DNA from: Leishmania donovani
Taxonomy: Eukaryota; Euglenozoa; Kinetoplastea; Trypanosomatida; Trypanosomatidae
NCBI RefSeq assembly: GCF_000227135.1
Contig: NC_018247.1
Location: forward strand, 731,739 to 752,621
Direction of reading: 5' to 3'
Length of the DNA stretch: 20,883 nucleotides
This document shows, one piece after another, positions 1 through 7,378 of the stretch. Position numbers and translations under genes: made by a program. How positions within the stretch are numbered: the stretch's first letter is position 1; the number at the start of each line of letters is the position of its first letter. The notes below the pieces were generated by a model, which did not search any database, was not told where the DNA came from, and worked only from the letters and a program-made list of their open reading frames with translations.

Positions 1-345
1 AGCACCGTTTGGCGACGTTCAGCCCGCTGCGATGCCACGGCAGGCAGCACAGACTCGGTCCGGGAGTACGCTCCGCATCAGCGCAGCGCAGCAAACACAG
101 AAGCACAGCAGCTGGGTGCGTATCATTGTTGAACCGTTGGCGCGTTTCGCAGCGCACTGCCAGCCCAGCCCTGTGCCCGCTGACACCAAGAGGCTACAGC
201 CGTACTCGCGAGCAGCGTGCAGGCTCTTTGGCTTCTCCGCAAAGAGCTGGGAGACTGGGCACCGATACCAGGATCAGGTAGCCCCACGTCATCAGGGGAT
301 GGAAAGAATGAGCGCACGAAAAGGACCGGAGAAGACAAGGTCGAC
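1..345. other. Non-coding stretch downstream of amidohydrolase A
   Basis: This is the 3' flank of the leftmost amidohydrolase, so it is probably its 3' UTR and the start of the next intergenic spacer. The open frames crossing it are short, overlap one another on both strands, and have no recognisable protein motifs. I see no RNA gene or repeat. The downstream gene of the unit would lie beyond the left edge of the window. Confidence 0.45.
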
Positions 346-1692
346 CTACTCCTTGGAGCCTTCTGTCTGCATCATGAGCGATGCGATTATGAGCACATGG
401 TGCTTCACACCAAGCTCCATCCCTGCCTCGTTCATTCGGAACCTTGAGCTGTAGTTGTGATTGTTGGCGTCTCCCAAAGCGCTGTTTCCCACGCCCAGCC
501 AGCACAGACAGCCGGGCACCACCGCTTGATATTCCGAAAAATCAGCGACCCCCAGAAGAGGAGTGGAGAGCTCGTGATAGTTGCCCTCACCGACAAGACG
601 AACCGCCGCCGCCTTGGCTACCTCGTACGCCTTCGGGTCGTTGTACGTCACGATGTTGGGCTCCAGCCAGCTCAGCTCGTACTGGGCGCCGTGCGCCTTC
701 GTGATGCCGGCGATGATCTCCTCCATCAGAGAGGGCACCCGAGCCTGAGTGTCGCGGTCGAGGCAGCGCAGTGTGCCGCGCATGCGCACGGTATCCGGAA
801 TCACGTTATAGCTTCCTCTCCCGCCCTCGAAGGTGGTAATGCTCAGTACAGGGGCCTTCAGAGCGCTCACGCGGCGTGATACAACGGACTGGAGGTTTGC
901 CACGACCTCGGAGGCAATGAGAATGGGGTCGACACACAGCTCCGGCTGCGAGGCATGGCCGCCAGCACCGCGGATCACAATGTCGAAGTCGTTGCACGCA
1001 CCCATAATCGTTCCCATACGGCACCAGATTGACCCGGAGGGACGCATGACGTCGACGTGCAGCCCAAAGATCATGGACACGCCATCCAGCACACCAAGGC
1101 CCACCAGCTGCTTCGCGCCGCTCGGGACCACCTCCTCGGCGTGCTGGAAAACAAAGCGAACAGTCCCACGGATGCGGTCGCGCATCTGGCACAGCACCTT
1201 CACCGCCCCAAGCAGCATCGCCGTGTGGGCATCGTGGCCACACGCGTGCATCACGCCTGGCCGCTTCGAGCTGAAGGGCTCNNNNNNNNNNNNNNNNNNN
1301 NNNNNNNNNNNNNNNNNNNNNNNNNNNNNNNNNNNNNNNNNNNNNNNNNNNNNNNNNNNNNNNNNNNNNNNNNNNNNNNNACACGCGTGCATCACGCCTG
1401 GCCGCTTCGAGCTGAAGGGCTCGCCGCTCTCCTCCTGCAGCGGCAGTGCATCCATGTCGGCGCGCAGGGCGTACATGGGTCCCTCGCCAGCGCCACCCCG
1501 CAGGTCCGCCACGACGCTGTTCGGCGTCAGCCGGCGAATGTCCAGCGGTGCGGGCATGCTGCTGAGGACGTCCGCCACGTAGTCGGCGGTGGGCTGCTCC
1601 TCATACGCAACATATGGATACTCGTGGATGTGGCGCCGCCACTGCACCACCTCAGGCTGCACAGCTGTGATTAGTGTCTGCACAAATGACAT
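346..1692 (-). CDS. N-acyl-L-amino acid amidohydrolase (M20D metallopeptidase family), copy A
   Basis: The product is predicted to hydrolyse N-acyl amino acids to a carboxylate and a free amino acid, using two metal ions. The ATG at 1692 starts MSFVQTLITAVQPEVVQW. If the 99-N gap and the 42-bp sequence present on both its sides are counted once, the frame stays open and gives 401 aa, normal for the family. Visible M20D motifs are RADMDALP (77-84), the HACGHDAHT metal site with Cys104 and His106, the EE pair at 139-140 (catalytic base and metal ligand), FGLH with His165, the lid-domain GAGGHASQPE (195-204), DFSEY (337-341), and a last metal ligand His365 in NNHNYSSRF. All expected ligands are present, so the enzyme is probably active. 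Compared with copies B and C it differs sharply in three places (about 166-186, 238-248 and 311 to the end) but is almost identical elsewhere. There is no obvious targeting peptide, so a cytosolic location is likely. The exact substrate cannot be told from sequence. Confidence 0.88.
   Translation of the reverse strand: MSFVQTLITAVQPEVVQWRRHIHEYPYVAYEEQPTADYVADVLSSMPAPLDIRRLTPNSVVADLRGGAGEGPMYALRADMDALPLQEESGEPFSSKRPGVMHACXXXXXXXXXXXXXXXXXXXXXXXXXXXXXXXXXEPFSSKRPGVMHACGHDAHTAMLLGAVKVLCQMRDRIRGTVRFVFQHAEEVVPSGAKQLVGLGVLDGVSMIFGLHVDVMRPSGSIWCRMGTIMGACNDFDIVIRGAGGHASQPELCVDPILIASEVVANLQSVVSRRVSALKAPVLSITTFEGGRGSYNVIPDTVRMRGTLRCLDRDTQARVPSLMEEIIAGITKAHGAQYELSWLEPNIVTYNDPKAYEVAKAAAVRLVGEGNYHELSTPLLGVADFSEYQAVVPGCLCWLGVGNSALGDANNHNYSSRFRMNEAGMELGVKHHVLIIASLMMQTEGSKE
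1240..1422. repeat. 42-bp identical flanks around an assembly gap in copy A
   Basis: Bases 1240-1281 are identical to 1381-1422, and the 99-N run 1282-1380 separates them. Removing one flank and the N run restores a clean 402-codon reading frame. The repeat is therefore best read as an unmerged contig overlap, not biology, although a gap inside a tandem array can also hide whole missing copies. Confidence 0.85.
1282..1380. other. Assembly gap of 99 N
   Basis: All bases are N. The length of exactly 99 is shared with two other gaps in the window, which indicates a placeholder size and not a measured distance. It lies inside amidohydrolase A. Confidence 0.95.
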
Positions 1693-1718
1693 GAGCCAGG
1701 TGAATTGGGTGCTAAGCG

Positions 1719-1745
1719 CTAAGTAGGGAACACAAAAAAAGATAA
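1719..1745 (-). promoter_or_regulatory. Predicted spliced-leader acceptor and pyrimidine tract for copy A
   Basis: On the minus strand a T-rich tract (1729-1745, including seven T in a row) is followed by CTACTTAG, whose AG lies at 1720-1719. It is the first AG after the tract and would give a 5' UTR of about 26 nt before the ATG at 1692. Another AG at 1713-1712 is possible. Confidence 0.4.
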
Positions 1746-1921
1746 GCGATGTGTTGCATGACGCATGCCCAACAGAGCGAGACGGTAATTGTGGAAGTGA
1801 TCGACATGGCAGGGATCCGACGTTGCCGTCCTGTCGCTTATTGCCCTCAGTGAGGGACAGGGGGCAAAGGGCGGGGTAAGACGAGCCGTGGTCGCTTCGA
1901 GAAAGCGCGCCTACACACTCA

Positions 1922-1955
1922 GACACACACACACATATATATATATGTGTATGTG
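1922..1955. repeat. CA/TA/TG microsatellite
   Basis: An (AC)n run passes into (AT)n and then GTGTATGTG. The two ends are complementary, so the tract could fold back as a hairpin. Such tracts are common in trypanosomatid spacers and prone to length change. Confidence 0.75.
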
Positions 1956-2767
1956 CAACTCTTCTGCTGCCTGTGTCACAGCAAGAAGGTTTTCAACGGC
2001 ACTGATGACTTGCGACGGAGCAAGCACTGCGGCGTCTTCGTTTATGAGGGCTGCAGAAGGACCCTGCTTCTCATTGTCCTGTTCTGCTGCTCACGTATGT
2101 GCACTTTGCGTCTTCTGGCCTCCGTCATCTCCCGTTTGCGTGCGCTCCATGTAGCAGCTGTCGAAGGCGCGGTGAAGTATCGTGTAAGTTCGAAAAAAAA
2201 ATAGAGGAAGAGGCGGCAGCGCCTCTATAATGGAGTCGATAAGGTGTACCCATATTCACTCTGTGTGTGCAGGAGGGGGGGGTGCGTGACAGCAAAGCAA
2301 ACAGGGATATATATATGAAATGGCAATCACACCATCGCCACACACGTGAGGAGACAGGAAGGGTGGCGCGGACGGGGAGAATGGAAGGGACCAAGGCTGG
2401 CAAGCAAAGAAGGTAGGATAAGTAGGCAGAAGAAACAAGCAAATGATGTGTGTGTACAACAAGAAACAGTGGCATGCTTTCCTCACAGGAAAGCATCGCT
2501 TTGGGGGGAGGGGGAAGGAGGAAATCGATGTGAGAAGCGGGTGAAGAGAATACACAATGACGAACGCGCTTCCTCGACAACGAACAGAGGAGAAAAGGAG
2601 GATGGAGAGGGGCGCACGCCCGGCGCAATCTCTCGCAGGGGAGCACATCAGTGTCAGCCATGACGTTAGCTGGAAAACAGCTGTTGCGTCGTCGTTCTCC
2701 GCTCACTCCAATCGCGGGCTGCGTGGATGGGCGTCAGCGTGATGGCAAACACGCACTTGGGTGAGGC

Positions 2768-3106
2768 TTACGAATCCATCAGCAGACGGCGGATGACATT
2801 CACGTGCAACCCGATCCCGTGGGCAAAGGCGTCCTCGTTGACTCGGAACATGCAGTTGTGCGCCAGTGGAGCCTTCCCGTCGCCGTACGGCTTCGCTCCG
2901 AGTAAAGCATAGCAGCCCGGGATCACTGCCTGGTACTCCGAGAAGTCCTCCACGCCGAACCCCGGCTCTTCCTTCACAACAAACGCATCTTTACCAAGCA
3001 TTTCCTCAGCTACGCTCTTCACCACTTCGTACGCCTTCGGGTCGTTGTACGTCACGATGTTGGGCTCCAGCCAGCTCAGCTCGTACTGGGCGCCGTGCGC
3101 CTTCGT
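2768..3106 (-). CDS. N-acyl-L-amino acid amidohydrolase, B-type 3' end (partial)
   Basis: This is only the C-terminal part of an M20D amidohydrolase, cut by the gap at 3107. It reads from TKAHGAQYELSW through GVEDFSEYQAVIPGC to the last metal ligand in LAHNCMFRVNE and the end IRRLLMDS, with a TAA stop at 2768-2770. Positions 2770-3106 are identical over 337 bp to 3982-4318, so this is either the real 3' end of copy B or a second B-type gene. The stop codon and the natural downstream spacer are intact here, whereas they are missing at 3982. I think this piece is the true 3' end of gene B. Confidence 0.8.
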   Translation of the reverse strand, partial: TKAHGAQYELSWLEPNIVTYNDPKAYEVVKSVAEEMLGKDAFVVKEEPGFGVEDFSEYQAVIPGCYALLGAKPYGDGKAPLAHNCMFRVNEDAFAHGIGLHVNVIRRLLMDS

Positions 3107-3205
3107 NNNNNNNNNNNNNNNNNNNNNNNNNNNNNNNNNNNNNNNNNNNNNNNNNNNNNNNNNNNNNNNNNNNNNNNNNNNNNNNNNNNNNNNNNNNNNN
3201 NNNNN
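3107..3205. other. Assembly gap of 99 N
   Basis: A placeholder-sized N run. The left flank is B-type 3' coding sequence and the right flank is C-type 3' coding sequence, so the gap joins pieces of two different paralogues and not the two halves of one gene. Confidence 0.95.
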
Positions 3206-3981
3206 TGTACACGGAGCCAAACGCCTCATCGCGAATGCCTATCAGAGAAAAGCAGCCCGGGATCACTGCCTGGTACTCCGAGAAGTCCTCCACGCCGAAC
3301 CCCGGCTCTTCCTTCACAACAAACGCATCTTTACCAAGCATTTCCTCAGCTACGCTCTTCACCACTTCGTACGCCTTCGGGTCGTTGTACGTCACGATGT
3401 TGGGCTCCAGCCAGCTCAGCTCGTACTGGGCGCCGTGCGCCTTCGTGATGCCGGCGATGATCTCCTCCATCAGAGAGGGCACCCGAGCCTGAGTGTCGCG
3501 GTCGAGGCAGCGCAGTGTGCCGCGCATGCGCACGGTATCCGGAATCACGTTGTACGCACCGGTGCCGCCCACGATCTGCGTCACGCTCAGTACAGGGGCC
3601 TTCAGAGCGCTCACGCGGCGTGATACAACGGACTGGAGGTTTGCCACGACCTCGGAGGCAATGAGAATGGGGTCGACACACAGCTCCGGCTGCGAGGCAT
3701 GGCCGCCAGCACCGCGGATCACAATGTCGAAGTCGTCGCACGCACCGCAGAGGGTGCCCGGTCGGGTCGAGATGGTGCCGACAGGGTATTCTGCAGCGAC
3801 GTGCAGCCCAAAGATCATGGACACGCCATCCAGCACACCAAGGCCCACCAGCTGCTTCGCGCCGCTCGGGACCACCTCCTCGGCGTGCTGGAAAACAAAG
3901 CGAACAGTCCCACGGATGCGGTCGCGCATCTGGCACAGCACCTTCACCGCCCCAAGCAGCATCGCCGTGTGGGCATCGTGG
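3206..3981 (-). pseudogene. C-type amidohydrolase internal fragment, probably misplaced contig
   Basis: This 776-bp piece encodes, on the minus strand, HDAHTAMLLGAVKVLC through FVFQHAEEVVPSG, FGLHVAAEYPVG, GAGGHASQPE and DFSEY to CFSLIGIRDEAFGSVY. It has neither start nor stop. Its left 301 bp (3206-3506) equal 7474-7774 and its right 63 bp (3919-3981) equal 8189-8251, the two flanks of the 414-N gap in copy C. It is joined directly to the 3' end of a B-type gene at 3981/3982, out of frame. In the assembly as given it is a truncated gene. I infer that it is the missing middle of copy C placed wrongly, though a real truncated copy cannot be excluded. Confidence 0.7.
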
Positions 3982-5544
3982 ACGAATCCATCAGCAGACG
4001 GCGGATGACATTCACGTGCAACCCGATCCCGTGGGCAAAGGCGTCCTCGTTGACTCGGAACATGCAGTTGTGCGCCAGTGGAGCCTTCCCGTCGCCGTAC
4101 GGCTTCGCTCCGAGTAAAGCATAGCAGCCCGGGATCACTGCCTGGTACTCCGAGAAGTCCTCCACGCCGAACCCCGGCTCTTCCTTCACAACAAACGCAT
4201 CTTTACCAAGCATTTCCTCAGCTACGCTCTTCACCACTTCGTACGCCTTCGGGTCGTTGTACGTCACGATGTTGGGCTCCAGCCAGCTCAGCTCGTACTG
4301 GGCGCCGTGCGCCTTCGTGATGCCGGCGATGATCTCCTCCATCAGAGAGGGCACCCGAGCCTGAGTGTCGCGGTCGAGGCAGCGCAGTGTGCCGCGCATG
4401 CGCACGGTATCCGGAATCACGTTGTACGCACCGGTGCCGCCCACGATCTGCGTCACGCTCAGTACAGGGGCCTTCAGAGCGCTCACGCGGCGTGATACAA
4501 CGGACTGGAGGTTTGCCACGACCTCGGAGGCAATGAGAATGGGGTCGACACACAGCTCCGGCTGCGAGGCATGGCCGCCAGCACCGCGGATCACAATGTC
4601 GAAGTCGTCGCACGCACCGCAGAGGGTGCCCGGTCGGGTCGAGATGGTGCCGACAGGGTATTCTGCAGCGACGTGCAGCCCAAAGATCATGGACACGCCA
4701 TCCAGCACACCAAGGCCCACCAGCTGCTTCGCGCCGCTCGGGACCACCTCCTCGGCGTGCTGGAAAACAAAGCGAACAGTCCCACGGATGCGGTCGCGCA
4801 TCTGGCACAGCACCTTCACCGCCCCAAGCAGCATCGCCGTGTGGGCATCGTGGCCACACGCGTGCATCACGCCTGGCCGCTTCGAGCTGAAGGGCTCGCC
4901 GCTCTCCTCCTGCAGCGGCAGTGCATCCATGTCGGCGCGCAGGGCGTACATGGGTCCCTCGCCAGCGCCACCNNNNNNNNNNNNNNNNNNNNNNNNNNNN
5001 NNNNNNNNNNNNNNNNNNNNNNNNNNNNNNNNNNNNNNNNNNNNNNNNNNNNNNNNNNNNNNNNNNNNNNNGCCATCCAGCACACCAAGGCCCACCAGCT
5101 GCTTCGCGCCGCTCGGGACCACCTCCTCGGCGTGCTGGAAAACAAAGCGAACAGTCCCACGGATGCGGTCGCGCATCTGGCACAGCACCTTCACCGCCCC
5201 AAGCAGCATCGCCGTGTGGGCATCGTGGCCACACGCGTGCATCACGCCTGGCCGCTTCGAGCTGAAGGGCTCGCCGCTCTCCTCCTGCAGCGGCAGTGCA
5301 TCCATGTCGGCGCGCAGGGCGTACATGGGTCCCTCGCCAGCGCCACCCCGCAGGTCCGCCACGACGCTGTTCGGCGTCAGCCGGCGAATGTCCAGCTGTG
5401 CGGGCATGCTGCTGAGGACGTCCGCCACGTAGTCGGCGGTGGGCTGCTCCTCATACGCAACATATGGATACTCGTGGATGTGGCGCCCCACTGCACAGCC
5501 TCCGGATGCACCTCCTGAATCAGAGCGCTTATCGGTGAAGTCAT
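3982..5544 (-). CDS. N-acyl-L-amino acid amidohydrolase, copy B, frameshifted and gap-interrupted
   Basis: This is an M20D metallo-amidohydrolase like copy A. The ATG at 5544 starts MTSPISALIQEVHPEAVQW. At about 5483-5490 one base is missing compared with copies A and C, so the frame breaks just before RRHIHEYPYV; the longer downstream frame then has only a GTG to start from. After counting the 276-bp overlap across the 99-N gap once and allowing for the missing base, the gene is 396 aa. All metal ligands are retained (Cys105, His107, Glu141, His166, and His367 in LAHNCMFRVNE). It differs from C in the first ~19 residues, at one Gln for Pro (PAQLD) and in the last ~45 residues. Its stop codon is absent because of the join at 3981/3982. 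The single-base loss lies in a GC-rich run and may be a sequence error; otherwise this copy is a pseudogene. Confidence 0.75.
4697..5347. repeat. 276-bp identical flanks around an assembly gap in copy B
   Basis: Bases 4697-4972 match 5072-5347 end to end, with 99 N between. Each flank covers the metal-site region of the same gene. Using only one flank gives the expected 396-residue length, so I read this as an unmerged overlap of two contigs, or two near-identical alleles or copies. Confidence 0.85.
4973..5071. other. Assembly gap of 99 N
   Basis: A placeholder-sized N run inside amidohydrolase B. Both flanks repeat the same 276 bp, so the true missing length may be zero, or one or more array units. 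Confidence 0.95.
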
Positions 5545-5573
5545 GATTGATGTGCAGAGGATGGGATAAGAAG

Positions 5574-5610
5574 CTGATGAAGTAGTGGATAGCGGGGGGG
5601 GTATAGGGTC
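5574..5610 (-). promoter_or_regulatory. Predicted spliced-leader acceptor for copy B
   Basis: On the minus strand a pyrimidine-rich stretch, including eight C (5594-5601) and CTATCCACTACTTCATCAG, ends in an AG at 5575-5574, about 30 nt before the ATG at 5544. A second pyrimidine-rich block lies further upstream near 5630-5660. The position is consistent with trans-splicing, but the exact AG is a guess. Confidence 0.45.
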
Positions 5611-5935
5611 TACTTGATTGCTTTAAGGGTGCAAAGGAGGAGGGTAGAAGAAGGGAGGGGTGAGGCGACAGAGGAGGTCACAGTCGGTGTGCGCTTTTGT
5701 GTGTGTGTGTGGGAGTTGAAAATGGCGGCCCGTGCAAGGCACAGACGTGAGTTGCACGCAGCATGTATGTGTCTATGCCTTAAGGCAGTAGCCAGTACAC
5801 TAGACAGAATGGGTACGATGAGTCCACTCGCTCTTCGAGTAAGTGGCCGTGACAGCTGCAACGCGGCCACGAGTGGACATACACAACTACTGTGTTTTTT
5901 CGCGTGCGTGCCTAGGATGGACATTGTGCAGAGAT

Positions 5936-5967
5936 TTGTCTTTTTCAACGTGTCCATTCTCTGCCAG
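5936..5967 (+). promoter_or_regulatory. Plus-strand pyrimidine tract and AG acceptor ahead of the gene relic
   Basis: A pyrimidine-rich stretch (TTTGTCTTTTTC, then GTCCATTCTCTGCC) ends in CAG at 5965-5967, only 5 nt before the ATG at 5973. It is a textbook trypanosomatid trans-splice acceptor but lies on the strand opposite to every certain gene in the window. Confidence 0.5.
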
Positions 5968-5972
5968 AGAAC

Positions 5973-6235
5973 ATGAGCGAAATTCCACTCGATCCCTCGC
6001 CCCGCCACAGTCTCCACATCGCGTGGTGCGAAGCAGCCGTAGGCACGCCTCAGAGCAATGTGCCGACTCCGCCATTGGAGCACGACCCCTACCTCAAGCT
6101 CTACCGACAAGCTGCTCTGCAGGTCGGCACACAGCCCCTCTCATTATGCCGGGCACCACCTGCTTCATCCTTCTCGGGGTGGCCTCAGGCTTCACACTAG
6201 TAGGGAGTGTGAGGGCGAAGCGAGATACACGCTAG
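5973..6235 (+). pseudogene. Frameshifted small membrane-protein gene relic, antisense to the unit
   Basis: The frame from the ATG at 5973 reads MSEIPLDPSPRHSLHIAW through PPLEHDPYLKLYRQAALQ to QPL. Another frame then continues IMPGTTCFILLGVASGFTLV and GSVRAKRDTR to a TAG at 6233-6235. Two extra bases near 6138-6142 (CT repeated in CCCCTCTCATT) separate the two parts; read through, the product would be about 86 aa. The second part is a good single transmembrane helix followed by a basic tail, and GC at third codon positions is high in both parts, as in real genes here. The arrangement loosely recalls small mitochondrial inner-membrane subunits, but I do not recognise the family. It may be a pseudogene, a sequence error in a real gene, or chance. 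It is the only plus-strand candidate in the window. Confidence 0.4.
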
Positions 6236-6287
6236 CCATGCTGACACTGAGTAGTCATGGATGGTACACGCGTGCTCACTGTGGCAG

Positions 6288-6300
6288 CCCCCCCCCCCCC
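6288..6300. repeat. Run of 13 C
   Basis: A homopolymer tract in the B-C spacer. It would be a G run in the minus-strand transcript. Similar tracts occur at 7091-7101 and 7202-7212. They are length-unstable and common in these genomes. Confidence 0.8.
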
Positions 6301-7378
6301 AACGCAGCGCCATCCAGTACATGGTCTCCAGCATCAGCAGCGATGAATTGCTCTCACTTCCCCACGTCGTAGGCGCTTGAACCTGTCACCAGCAGAAGTG
6401 GCTCGGCATTTTAGCCGAGTATAGGGGCTGCTTGGCTTCCTCCCACACTCAGAGTGGGTACTGAACCCTGAGATGCGACGCTGATGTGTTCTGTGTCATC
6501 AGAGTCCGCGTGAAAAAGGAGTTTCCATAAGAGAAGGATTCCTCGATGCAAGTACGCGCGCGCACAAATCAGTTCCGTAAAACAAGAGGGACAGTTACCT
6601 GTTGACAAAAGAGGAGCAGGCCCCGTTCCGTATATCGATGCGTGCGCACTCTCCACATTTGGCTGGGAGGAGGGGCGGGGGAATCAGGCAAGAGAGCAAG
6701 ACCAAGACCAAAGAAAACGAGAGACAGAGAGACAAGGGCAAACGTATGCATACGGGTGTGCGCATGAGCGTAGGCGAAGTTCTATTCCAAGACTACCACC
6801 CAGTAAATGCGACTGAAAAAGAGGCACCCCAGCACACGGCCACACGCCTACATGCGCGGGTGCACCAGATACAGCGTCCGACCTTACAAGAGAAGCAATT
6901 CAGCAATATGAATCAAACGAGTGAGAAGGCGTGAAATGAGCCCAATCAGCCACAGCGACAGCGAGCAAATGTCAGCCTCGCTCGAGGCCTGTCATCCACT
7001 CCTGCCCCCTCCCCCCTTCCAGTCTTTACGGAGAGGAATGAAGCAGCAACAACGGATAAAATTCAAGCGCATGACGGTATATGCGCCAGACCCCCCCCCC
7101 CAGTCGAGAAGCGGAGCGAACTTCATTACCGAAACAAAACTGAAAGATAAAGCACAAGAAGACAGAGCAAAGAACAGAATAAGAATGAAGAGGAGCGGCA
7201 TGGGGGGGGGGGAACGGACTGCTTCCAGTGCTGTTTCTGTGCATAAAGAGGATATACTACACGAAACATGCACAACGAAAAAAAAGAGCAGTACCAGCTT
7301 CAGCCAGCACACGAGCACGTTTGCTCCTCCCCACCCATTCCGTACGCGGATCGATCAGGCCAAGGAGGCAATGTGCGA

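Larger units (their letters stand above)
1693..2767. other. Intergenic spacer between amidohydrolases A and B
   Basis: The spacer is about 1.1 kb and no convincing gene is seen on either strand. It must hold the 3' UTR and poly(A) site of the B-type gene and the trans-splicing signals of gene A. It contains a CA/TA/TG microsatellite (1922-1955), a short TA tract near 2309-2316 and a run of eight G at 2275-2282, typical of trypanosomatid spacers. Confidence 0.6.
2770..4318. repeat. Duplicated 337-bp B-type 3' segment
   Basis: Bases 2770-3106 recur without change at 3982-4318. The copy at 2770 continues into its stop codon and spacer, while the copy at 3982 is cut one base into the stop codon and abuts unrelated gene-internal sequence. 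Perfect identity with one clean and one broken edge suggests the same locus was represented twice in the assembly. Confidence 0.8.
5545..7378. other. Intergenic spacer between amidohydrolases B and C
   Basis: At 1.8 kb this spacer is much longer than the A-B spacer. It contains homopolymer runs (eight G at 5594-5601, thirteen C at 6288-6300, eleven C at 7091-7101, eleven G at 7202-7212) and a plus-strand gene relic at 5973-6235. No minus-strand gene is seen. The long plus-strand open frame over 6921-7760 runs into amidohydrolase sequence and is a shadow. Confidence 0.6.

Noticed and set aside
1922..1955. CRISPR-like or functional repeat array
   Set aside because: It is a simple dinucleotide tract; no spaced direct repeats typical of CRISPR occur anywhere, and the genome is eukaryotic.
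2156..2767. SIDER-type degenerate retroposon in the A-B spacer
   Set aside because: Such elements are common in Leishmania 3' UTRs, but I could not identify the signature ends by eye. A profile search would be decisive.
4697..5347. A duplicated metal-binding domain, suggesting a double-headed amidohydrolase
   Set aside because: The duplication is base-perfect and exactly brackets a placeholder N run, so an unmerged contig overlap explains it better.
4365..5432. Long plus-strand open frame (355 codons) through the array
   Set aside because: It is antisense to amidohydrolase B, crosses an N run and repeats itself on both sides of the gap. Its composition is a shadow of the GC-rich coding strand.
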